Below, in pieces: positions 19,798 to 28,301 of a stretch of DNA of 64,000 nucleotides. Within the stretch, counting starts at the first letter, position 1. The number at the start of each line of letters is the position of its first letter. Location: the NCBI RefSeq assembly GCF_907164955.1, contig NZ_OU015521.1:558001-622000 (forward strand), read 5' to 3'. The notes beneath the pieces were generated by a model. The model was not told where the DNA came from and ran no database searches. It saw only the letters and a program-made list of their open reading frames with translations. The translations under genes and the position numbers were made by a program. Origin of the DNA: Coxiella endosymbiont of Dermacentor marginatus. Its GTDB lineage: Bacteria; Pseudomonadota; Gammaproteobacteria; Coxiellales; Coxiellaceae.

Positions 19798-20552
19798 AGT
19801 GACTCCTCAATAAATTTTTCGAGCAATCGTTGCTCATTTTCACTTAGATTACGTCTTTTTATCAGATCTTGACGCCTTTGCCAAGTCCTACCGAGTGCTT
19901 GTTCAAGTCGCCAACAAGCTATTGCTGAATGATCACCACTGAGCAGTATCTCAGGAACCGAACGATTAGCTATCTTTTCTGGGCGCGTATATTGAGGGAA
20001 ATTTAATAATCCGGAGGTAAATGAATCCTGGGCAGCAGAATTTACATGTCCTAAAACTCCTGGCAGAAGTCGGGTCAAAGCATCAATCAGAATCATAGCT
20101 GGTAATTCTCCACCGCTAACAATATAATCTCCAATGGACCATTCTTCATCTACTTCGGCCTCAATTAAGCGTTCGTCAACTCCTTCGTAACGACCTACTA
20201 GAAGGATAATAGGCCTTAAATCCTGCACTTTTTTCTTTATAACTTTCTGAGTCAATAATTTACCTTGTGGAGAAAGATAGATGACTTTAGTATTTTTTCC
20301 TAATTTTTCTTTAGCTGCCTTTATAGCAGCAGTTAGAGGTTCAAATTTCATAACCATACCAGGACCTCCACCATAAGGTCGATCGTCCACGCTGCAATGA
20401 ATATCGGCAGTATAATCGCGTGGATTCCAAAAATTCAGTGTCAAAAGTTTGTGTCTAAGAGCGCGCCCAATTACACCGTACTTAAGCGCTTCGAACATTT
20501 TTGGGAAGAGAGTAATAATACCGATGATTAATTGCTTGTTAAGGGTTGGCAT
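19794..20552 (-). CDS. trmD: tRNA (guanine-37-N1)-methyltransferase
   Basis: SPOUT-family enzyme that methylates G37 of tRNAs, preventing +1 frameshifting. The trefoil-knot signatures are clear: [21 protein letters not shown] and [13 protein letters not shown]. The 252 residues match E. coli (255). It sits between rplS (4-base overlap) and a decayed rimM, in the conserved operon. Confidence 0.96.
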   Translation of the reverse strand: MPTLNKQLIIGIITLFPKMFEALKYGVIGRALRHKLLTLNFWNPRDYTADIHCSVDDRPYGGGPGMVMKFEPLTAAIKAAKEKLGKNTKVIYLSPQGKLLTQKVIKKKVQDLRPIILLVGRYEGVDERLIEAEVDEEWSIGDYIVSGGELPAMILIDALTRLLPGVLGHVNSAAQDSFTSGLLNFPQYTRPEKIANRSVPEILLSGDHSAIACWRLEQALGRTWQRRQDLIKRRNLSENEQRLLEKFIEESL

Positions 20553-20936
20553 TTCAATCTACAACCATAATTTTTATACATTAACTGATTTAACTACACG
20601 CTTAATTACATAAGAGATATTGAAGAATTAATCGTGATTTTGATGTTCTCGGTTGAATCCCGGTAGGATATCATTTAGATTCTGTTTTAAGCAAGAATTC
20701 CATTGCTCCTAATTCAACCTGTAGTAATTCAAAATCTCATTTAATCTATACCAGATAAAGAGACCAAAAGGTTTACTAAGTTTAATAAAGTAATTTTAAT
20801 TTTCGGTGGGAAGTTGCTTTTAGTGAGTAAATCACTCTTATTCAACAACATCGAATTCATTATAGAATTTAAATTTAGAATTTCGTGCTAATTACTCTGC
20901 TCGATGAAACCCTGTTAAGCTCGCCTTTAACGTGGA
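20553..20936 (-). pseudogene. rimM: rimM (16S rRNA processing protein) remnant
   Basis: rimM normally lies here between rpsP and trmD and encodes about 170 residues; only 384 bases remain and no frame is open. On the minus strand, 20718-20677 reads VELGAMEFLLKTES. A one-base shift then gives NDILPGFNREHQ from 20675. Together these match the RimM block that in relatives reads like VxLGxVxxLLETGANDVLVVxGEREHLIPF. The combination of position, order and sequence makes this a frameshifted, partly deleted rimM. The N-terminal part is no longer recognisable. Confidence 0.7.
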
Positions 20937-21200
20937 CTACCTTTTAACTTCTTCCGGTAATTTTTCAAGTTGTTTGATAAGATACTTTACTCGTAAGGAT
21001 GTTGAAGCACCCTGTCTTAGCCAATAGAAAACACGGTCTTTTACAATCCGTAATCGTACATCATACCCTCGAGCCATAGGATTATAATAGCCCACTTTTT
21101 CGATAAATCGACCATCACGCGGCATACGCCCATCAGCTACCACGATGTGATAGAATGGGTTTTTTTTACTGCCTCTACGGGCAAGACGAATAACTACCAT
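20937..21200 (-). CDS. rpsP: 30S ribosomal protein S16
   Basis: Ribosomal protein S16. I chose the ATG at 21200, giving 87 residues that begin [20 protein letters not shown], as expected for the family; an ATG 18 bases upstream (21218) would add six unrelated residues. It is the first gene of the rpsP-rimM-trmD-rplS operon, in which rimM is broken. Confidence 0.95.
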   Translation of the reverse strand: MVVIRLARRGSKKNPFYHIVVADGRMPRDGRFIEKVGYYNPMARGYDVRLRIVKDRVFYWLRQGASTSLRVKYLIKQLEKLPEEVKR

Positions 21201-21411
21201 GCAATTGCCTGTGTTCACTGAAGGTTAAATATTCTATGCGAATTGATAGCAGAATGCAAGTACTAAGAGAAACTTAGCTCGGTTAATTAAGTTTTTTACC
21301 TCAATCTTCCCAAAATTATAATTAAGACTGGATAAATCGCGTGGTTATTTTGAGAAATTAAAAATCCAGAAAGTGCTCTTATCACTCCAGCTTGGTAATA
21401 AACTGGGTATA

Positions 21412-22758
21412 TTATCTGATAATTGGCCTTATATTTGTTTGGATATATCTTATCATCTTATCGCCCTTCATACGTTTCACCACTTTCTGCATTTGAGTGA
21501 ACTGTTTGAGTAGCTTGTTAACGTCTTGCAGGGTAGTTCCCGAACCTCCTGAAATACGTCGTTTGCGAGAGCCATTAATTAAAGTAGGAAAACGTCGTTC
21601 ATTCCGTGTCATCGACTGAATGATAGCTTGCATTTTAATTAATAATTTGTCATCCATGAAAGCCGCTGCTTCTTTAGATAATTTCCCCATTCCCGGCAGC
21701 TTTCTAAATAAAGATTGCATACCACCCATTTTTTTTATCTGATGCAGTTGCATTAAAAAATCTTCAAAATCAAAAGGTTTGCCTTTTTTAAGCTTTCTAG
21801 AAATTTTTTCAACATGTTTTTGGTTAACTTTGCGCTTCGCTTCTTCGACCAGGCTAATAATATCACCCATACCTAAAATACGAGAAGCCATTCGATCAGG
21901 GTGGAAAGGCTCTAAGGCTTCAATTTTTTCTCCTACGCCTATGAATTTAATTGGTTGTTGAGTGATCATCCGCATAGAGAGTGCAGCACCGCCCCGAGCA
22001 TCACCGTCAATCTTTGTTAAAATTATGCCTGTTAATGGTAATTCTGCATTAAATGACTTTGCTACATTCACTGCATCTTGACCTATCATACTGTCAACAA
22101 CGAGCAAAAGTTCCGTAGGATTGACTGTATTGTTAATAGCCCGCATCTCTTCCATCAATTCATTATCTAAATGGAGACAACCTGCTGTATCGATAAGTAA
22201 AACATCTACAAATTGCTTATTAGCGTGAATCAAAGCTCTTTCAGCAATATCAATGGGTTTCTGATTAGTCCATGATGGGAAAAAATGGACATTAATTTGT
22301 CCTGCTAATATTTCCAATTGTGTTATTGCTGCGGGACGATAAATGTCAGCTGAGGTAACCATTACGGATTTTTCTTCTATCTCTTGTAGCCATCGTGCCA
22401 ATTTAATGACAGTGGTAGTTTTACCGGAACCCTGAGGGCCAGCCACAACAATAACAATCGGGGGTTTAGCATTAAGATTAATTTCTGCTTTTTCATTACC
22501 AAGAATATAAATTAATTCATCTTGGACAACTTTGATAAGTGCATCGCCCGGCCGTACATTACCAACTACTTCCTGACCGAGCGCTTTTTTGCGTATGTGA
22601 TTAATAAAGTCATTAAAGACGGGCAAAGCAACATCTGCTTCTAATAAAGCAGCACGAATTTCTTTGAGCGTAGATTGGATATTTTCTTCCGTAAGACGAC
22701 CCAATCCTCGTAGTTTATTAATAGTTGTTGTTAAACGATCACTTAAAATATTAAACAT
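21412..22758 (-). CDS. ffh: Signal recognition particle protein Ffh
   Basis: GTPase of the signal recognition particle that targets membrane proteins with 4.5S RNA and FtsY. The N domain (1-90) is followed by the G domain with P-loop GPQGSGKTT, a DTAG motif and TKIDGDARGGA. The C-terminal M domain starts near residue 300 and contains methionines for signal sequence and RNA binding. At 448 residues it has normal length. It lies upstream of the rpsP operon on the same strand, as in many gammaproteobacteria. No 4.5S RNA gene was seen in the window. Confidence 0.96.
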   Translation of the reverse strand: MFNILSDRLTTTINKLRGLGRLTEENIQSTLKEIRAALLEADVALPVFNDFINHIRKKALGQEVVGNVRPGDALIKVVQDELIYILGNEKAEINLNAKPPIVIVVAGPQGSGKTTTVIKLARWLQEIEEKSVMVTSADIYRPAAITQLEILAGQINVHFFPSWTNQKPIDIAERALIHANKQFVDVLLIDTAGCLHLDNELMEEMRAINNTVNPTELLLVVDSMIGQDAVNVAKSFNAELPLTGIILTKIDGDARGGAALSMRMITQQPIKFIGVGEKIEALEPFHPDRMASRILGMGDIISLVEEAKRKVNQKHVEKISRKLKKGKPFDFEDFLMQLHQIKKMGGMQSLFRKLPGMGKLSKEAAAFMDDKLLIKMQAIIQSMTRNERRFPTLINGSRKRRISGGSGTTLQDVNKLLKQFTQMQKVVKRMKGDKMIRYIQTNIRPIIR

Positions 22759-24760
22759 AAAACGAGTATACTATTACAACATGTTCAATTCTGCGCATTA
22801 AGTAATGTATTATTCCATTTTGATTGTCTGCATGTTTACTTTAAATTAGTGTTTATTTTAATTATGTTTCTCTGTCGTTCAGCTTCTAAGGCAGCATTAA
22901 ATCTTTATGCATTAGATCCCACAGTATCTCAGTTATAATTTCAGATGTATGGATAATCTCCTTGGTTTTCAAGCTCGAGAAATTTTTTAGGGCACTACAA
23001 AAAAGATTTTTTTATACTACATAAAGTGGAATTTTTTCTTTTGAGCATTTTATTTAGTTTCCAGTATTTATTTCTTTTACTACGAGTTTTAGTATAGCAT
23101 TTTTTATAGTGGAAACCATCTTAATATATCTATACTAGTCATTTTTTCCCGTTCTTTTGATTGGATATGGATGTATTACTTTTAGTAGCCAATTAATTGC
23201 ATTCAGTGACTTTCTTGAGAGATTTCAGGTTCTCAACAATTCAGGGCATTAAAACTATATATAAAGAATATAACTCTCTTGATTTTTCTAGAGAACTTTG
23301 TGAACATGGTCAAATATTTTAACTTACTTATAGATATTTAATATCTGGTATATTCTCTATCTTGAATTAATTTTCAATAACAGCTTTTTTAGCTTAGAAC
23401 GACTAGTGATAACTTTATTATTAGTCGTTCTCTTTTGAATTATTTGAGTATATAAAGTTATCGAATAGATTGAGTGCGCAAGTTTTATAACAGCTACATC
23501 CGATTAATTAGCATTATTTTAACAATGCTTTATTTAGGAATATTTTAGCTTTGATGATTACCATCATTATCACTATTTACTTTTGGGAAATTTGGGCATT
23601 ATCATTACTTAAGATAGTAATTTTAACTTTCATTAATTTTAATATTTGCAGAAGCTAAATCCAAAATTATCTACTTATCTTATCCCTTATTAGTTTGTTA
23701 TTCTCTTTCTACTTTTCCTATTGCATTACCTCTTAAAATTTTTACTTTATAATTCTTTATCTCTTTATTTAGAAGAAAATATTAATGATGTCATTGAAAT
23801 GTTAAACATATGTCTGTTAATACGCGCCTTATTTTTCAGAATTAGCTGACTTAAGACAAATTGGTGAGTATAAAGATAGAGGTTTGTTTTATTCCATTAC
23901 TTATTATTAGTCACCAATTATTTAATTTCCGAAAAAATAAAATAATAGGTATTTTAAAAGAAATTATAAAAAAATTTTTATTTAATTGATGCTAATCGCT
24001 AGTCCTATCTATTGATCCTTAATAATTAATTTATTAAGTGAAAAGCGAAAGTTTAAACAGATGGGCGACTAATACGTGCAATTTAAATTGCCTCATACGG
24101 TAAAATTTATTCATAGCATGATCAAAAAAATTAAGCGGTCTTATTTTTTATCGAGTGTTTAAAAAACATCCCTTCTGTTGAGAGTTGCTTGTAGTTTACT
24201 CCAGTATCGTATAGAAGTTGTTAAAATAAATCGGAATGCTATCCTGCTTGATTTAGAGCATGGTCAGCTAGTTGAATAAATGATTTTATTTAGAGCTACT
24301 GACGTCCTAAACGTCATAGATTTTATTAAATTTTTATTGTCTTTGATCCCTCTTACTTAGGGAACACCAACTATCGATTATTAAATTACTTTATTTATTA
24401 TTAGTTATTTTAACCTGTTTCTTAAACGCTGAACACTTCTACACAAATAAGACCAAACGATATTTTTATAAGTTGCAAACGATCCTTGGAATTAATTGTA
24501 AATCATCTAAGAATTAAATACCAACAATCCATTGATAGATGATAAACATCCATTCTGGTACCAGCTAATAATGGAGATAGCTTAAAGCTTATTATTTATT
24601 ACTATCCTAAGTTTACTCTTTTTTAGATAATAAGATACTTTTATTTTGTCTAATTTTTCGGACTTAAACTATTGTGAGCTTTTTAATCAAGTGAAGCAAT
24701 TTTTTATCTAAACATGCTAAAGTGTGTGCTTATCGAAAATTTAGTAAGGTTTAAAAATTC
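22759..24760. other. 2-kb gene-free decayed region
   Basis: This is the longest stretch without a gene. It is very AT-rich with stops in all frames. One forward frame near 23551-23658 stays open and reads as hydrophobic protein (it includes ILALMITIIITIYFWEIWAL), which could be an eroded membrane protein. Another near 24235-24345 reads ILLDLEHGQLVE before a stop. Neither can be assigned to a family. Confidence 0.5.
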
Positions 24761-25423
24761 ATGATGCGAGTTATTTTGTTAGGTCTTCCTGGAGCGGGTA
24801 AGGGAACACAAGCAGAATTTATTGCCAAAAAATTGGGTATATTTAAAATATCGACAGGAGATACGTTACGCGCTTCTATCAAAGCAAGAGCACCCTTAGG
24901 ACTTGCAGTAAAAAAAGCAATGAAAGAAGGGGAACTAGTTTCAGATGAAATTATGATTGCGTTGATAAAAGAATGTATAAATCTACCTGATTGTCGAGAA
25001 GGCTATTTATTAGATGGGTTTCCACGTAACACAGAGCAAGCGGAAGCATTACGCACACAAAAAGTTAAAATTGATCTGGTAGTCGATATCGATGTCCCAG
25101 AAAAAGAAGTTATTGAACGTATGACGGGTCGATTGATCCATCTTGCTTCTGGGCGAACTTACCACCGGCGATACAATCCTCCAAAAACACTCGATAAAGA
25201 TGATATAACAGGAGAACCCTTAATACAACGAACTGATGATCGTGAAGAAACGGTTCGAAAACGCTTAGCCGTTTATAAACAACAAACTAGTCCTCTTAGC
25301 CAATATTATTCAACATGGGAAAAATCGGGCGATTCTCAAGCACCTTATTATTATCGTGTATCTGGTCTTGGAACTATAGAGGAAGTGCAAGAGCAAATTT
25401 TAAAAGTATTGGGATGTTGTTAA
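24761..25423 (+). CDS. adk: Adenylate kinase
   Basis: Converts ATP and AMP to two ADP. P-loop GLPGAGKGTQ lies in the first 18 residues, and LLDGFPR and the LID domain (GRLIHLASGRTYHRRYNPPK) follow, with no zinc cysteines in the LID. The 220 residues fit the long-form family. Two consecutive ATGs occur; 24764 gives the canonical MRVILLG start. Intergenic regions flank it on both sides (2 kb before, 0.8 kb after). Confidence 0.96.
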   Translation: MMRVILLGLPGAGKGTQAEFIAKKLGIFKISTGDTLRASIKARAPLGLAVKKAMKEGELVSDEIMIALIKECINLPDCREGYLLDGFPRNTEQAEALRTQKVKIDLVVDIDVPEKEVIERMTGRLIHLASGRTYHRRYNPPKTLDKDDITGEPLIQRTDDREETVRKRLAVYKQQTSPLSQYYSTWEKSGDSQAPYYYRVSGLGTIEEVQEQILKVLGCC

Positions 25424-26197
25424 TTAAAGTGTTAGGGTTGTTAGATAGCTGTGCATTCGCTAATCGCATGGGTATTATTCAGGATAATTACAAAGTATTA
25501 CATTTTTAAAATTTTGCAATAGAGGTAGTAATTCATTGGAAGAAGTTGGTTTGGAAGTTGATTTTTGATCAGAAAACAGACTGGAAATCGTTTTTAAATA
25601 GAATCTGGTTGCTGTTTTATGAGGATGTTGACCCATCTCTCTCGCGCTCTTAGAAGGGGGGGGGTTAAAATAGTTGTTAATTGACTGCAATCACCGAAGT
25701 TTTATTTTTCTTAAAAACTATATATTATCTTTATTCATACTAACTTTATAGACTGTTTCACTAGGAATGACTCTCATCCTCTTTCCTATTCAATTTTACA
25801 ATCTCTGGTTTCGGTGCGTAATTTTTTAGCTGTAGCTGTGCTTTTTCAGGCTGTATCCTTTCGAAGTTTGGCGATTTTACGAAAAACGCCTTTGCTTTTG
25901 TTAATTTCTTTTGTGTAGCACGAAACTTCTCATACCTTTTTCAGGAACTCTTTCGTGAAACTTTATTAATTTAGATAATAAAAAGATAATTATATTTACA
26001 TAAAAAACCAATAGGTTTTGAGAAGTAAGTAGATTTTTATGATTTTAATAGAAAAATCAGATGAAAGTGGTAGAATTTTAGTGTTTTAGGGGTTCTTTAA
26101 TTAAAAGAAGAGGGAAAGGAGAAAGGGAGCAAATTTCAGTTGAGAGCAAAATTAGAGCAAGCAATACCACAATTTTATCGAAGATGGAACATTAAAA
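25424..26197. other. Gene-free stretch with G9 tract
   Basis: No intact gene. A run of nine G lies at 25656-25664. A forward frame at about 25791-25920 stays open (it includes FLAVAVLFQAVSFRSLAIL) and looks like an eroded membrane or regulatory protein, with no assignment. A purine-rich stretch (26104-26130) precedes the next gene. Confidence 0.45.
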
Positions 26198-27364
26198 GTG
26201 GAGCATAATATAATCTTTTCAATTTTTCTTATTTTCGCTGGTGCAGCCGTCTTGTCAACTTTTGCTTTAATGACCCACCAATCGATGTTGGTTGCCTACA
26301 TGTTGTTAGGGATTTTATTTGGTCCATGGGGATTAAAATTAATTGCTAATATTGACATGCTTCGGACGGTCAGTGATGTTGGAATCATCTTCTTATTGTT
26401 TCTTTTAGGCCTTAATTTACCCCCTCAGAAATTGATAACCATGTTTAAAGAAATCACGTGGGTAGCTTTAGTCAGCTCAATCATCTTTGCAATCATAGGG
26501 TATCTCGTTTCTTATCTTTTTGGTTACTCGACAGTAGAATGTTTAGTTGTTGGTGGTGCAATGATGTTTTCCAGCACTATTATTGGTATTAAATTGTTGC
26601 CTACTACAATTCTACATCATAAACATATCGGGGAGGTAATGATAAGTGTTCTTCTACTGCAGGACTTAATTGCTATTGCAGTTTTATTTTTATTACACGG
26701 AGCTTCTTGTCAAGGGAAGGTATTAGTTGATATTGGCTTAGTGGTGTTAGGATTTCCTGCTATTTTAATTTTTGCTTATTTATTTGACCGACTTGTTTTA
26801 TTTCCTTTATTTTCTAAATTTAATCGGATTAAGGAATATCTCTTTTTATTAGCAATTGGCTGGTGTCTCAGTATGGCTCAATTAGCTTCATTATTGGGTT
26901 TATCAGGGGAAGCAGGGGCTTTTATTGCTGGAGTTAGCCTGGCTTCAAGACCTGTATCTGTTTACATTTCTGAAAGTTTAAAGCCGATACGAGACTTCTT
27001 CTTGGTTTTGTTTTTCTTCTCCGTAGGGGCTACTTTCGACCTTAATTTTTTATCCGTTGTTATCATTCCAGCATTAATTTTACTTGCTTTACTAATTGGG
27101 ATAAAGCCTTTGATTTATCAGCTTTTGTTACGTTGGATGGGGGAATCCAAGCAAGTGGCCTGGGAAGTAGGGATACGTTTAGGTCAAGTTAGTGAATTCT
27201 CTTTGATTATCGCTTATATGGCCCTTAGTAGCCATATTATTTTAGACAAAGCAGCCTATTTAATTGAGAGTTCTACCATATTATCTTTTATCATTTCTTC
27301 GTATTGGGTTGTCATTAAATATCCAACACCTTTAGCAATGTCCGATCGTCTGAGAAGAGATTGA
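26198..27364 (+). CDS. Kef-type cation/proton antiporter (CPA2 family)
   Basis: A membrane antiporter of the monovalent cation:proton antiporter-2 family. The 388 residues form about twelve hydrophobic helices with typical segments: VGIIFLLFLLGLNL, SSTIIGIKLL, LLLQDLIAIAVLF and LSGEAGAFIAGVSLA. The start is GTG. Compared with KefB/KefC it lacks the C-terminal TrkA-N/RCK nucleotide-binding domain, as in shorter members of the family, so control by glutathione adducts is not expected. The ion transported is not known. ampE follows 92 bases later. Confidence 0.83.
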   Translation: MEHNIIFSIFLIFAGAAVLSTFALMTHQSMLVAYMLLGILFGPWGLKLIANIDMLRTVSDVGIIFLLFLLGLNLPPQKLITMFKEITWVALVSSIIFAIIGYLVSYLFGYSTVECLVVGGAMMFSSTIIGIKLLPTTILHHKHIGEVMISVLLLQDLIAIAVLFLLHGASCQGKVLVDIGLVVLGFPAILIFAYLFDRLVLFPLFSKFNRIKEYLFLLAIGWCLSMAQLASLLGLSGEAGAFIAGVSLASRPVSVYISESLKPIRDFFLVLFFFSVGATFDLNFLSVVIIPALILLALLIGIKPLIYQLLLRWMGESKQVAWEVGIRLGQVSEFSLIIAYMALSSHIILDKAAYLIESSTILSFIISSYWVVIKYPTPLAMSDRLRRD

Positions 27365-27456
27365 GAATCTATTAAAATTCTGAAAACCGATTGCTATAAA
27401 CAACAAGATAAGCGAGAATAAGATCCATTTTGGAAGTCAGTAGATAAGGAATAGTA

Positions 27457-28230
27457 ATGATGGCTTTGATCGCTATTTTATTGTGTTTAATCATACAGCG
27501 GTGGTTTCGTTTTGACAGCTATATCAGACAATATCATTGGTTTGATGCTTATTTTCGTTGGCTGAAGGAGCAATTTGGGCATTCATTTTTTTGGCACAGC
27601 ATTAGCGGTGTTGGCATTGTTATTTTTCCTCTGCTTATCATTTATATTCTAATTACTCTTTTTGTCCATTATCTCTTAACGATGGTTGGTTATTATTTTT
27701 TAACAGTGATAGTTTTGTGGTATTGTATGGATGCTCGTCTTCTTACTTCAGAAAATGTGGCTCATACAACGATTGGTGAGATTCTGGTTAATGCCTATCG
27801 AAATATCTTTGCATTAATTTTTTGGTTGTTAATTCTTGGATCAATAGGAGTGGTCCTTTATACATTAGTAGCAAGTTTAAATCGTCATTTAGAAAATCAT
27901 TCTCTGAAAAGGGACAGTGGTTTATTCTTGGCGGCAAGTAGAATAGAAGCTATATTAGACTGGATACCTGTGCGATTAACCGGAATTACATTCGCTCTTT
28001 TTAGTCATCAGTTCCCATCGACCTTTAAACGATGGTATTTCTCCTACGTACATACTGAGACCACTGCTGTACGTCAGCAGATTATAGAGTATGGATTAAC
28101 CGCGTTAGGAATCGAAGCAGATCATCCACCACTGTCAGATGAACTAGTAGCTATTGATAAATTAATTAGCCGAGCATTGTTAGTATGGCTTGTAATGATA
28201 GCTTTATTTACGTTGGGCTGGATTATTTAA
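27457..28230 (+). CDS. ampE: AmpE-like inner membrane protein
   Basis: A 257-residue membrane protein of the AmpE/CbiB-like family. It has four to five hydrophobic helices and the diagnostic DWIPVRLTGITFAL segment near 170, plus an N-terminal RWFRFD. In E. coli, ampE lies upstream of pdhR-aceEF-lpd, and here it directly precedes aceE, supporting the call. AmpD, its usual partner in beta-lactamase signalling and wall recycling, is not in the window. The molecular role of AmpE is not well defined. Confidence 0.8.
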   Translation: MMALIAILLCLIIQRWFRFDSYIRQYHWFDAYFRWLKEQFGHSFFWHSISGVGIVIFPLLIIYILITLFVHYLLTMVGYYFLTVIVLWYCMDARLLTSENVAHTTIGEILVNAYRNIFALIFWLLILGSIGVVLYTLVASLNRHLENHSLKRDSGLFLAASRIEAILDWIPVRLTGITFALFSHQFPSTFKRWYFSYVHTETTAVRQQIIEYGLTALGIEADHPPLSDELVAIDKLISRALLVWLVMIALFTLGWII

Positions 28231-28301
28231 ATTATGAAGCAGAAGTCATCATCTATCAAGCAAGGATTTCGATTAAATAAAAATTGGTTTAGCAAGGTGA
28301 G

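Noticed and set aside
25656-25664. G9 tract as a phase-variation switch
   Set aside because: It is not inside or just upstream of a recognisable gene, so a switching role cannot be supported.
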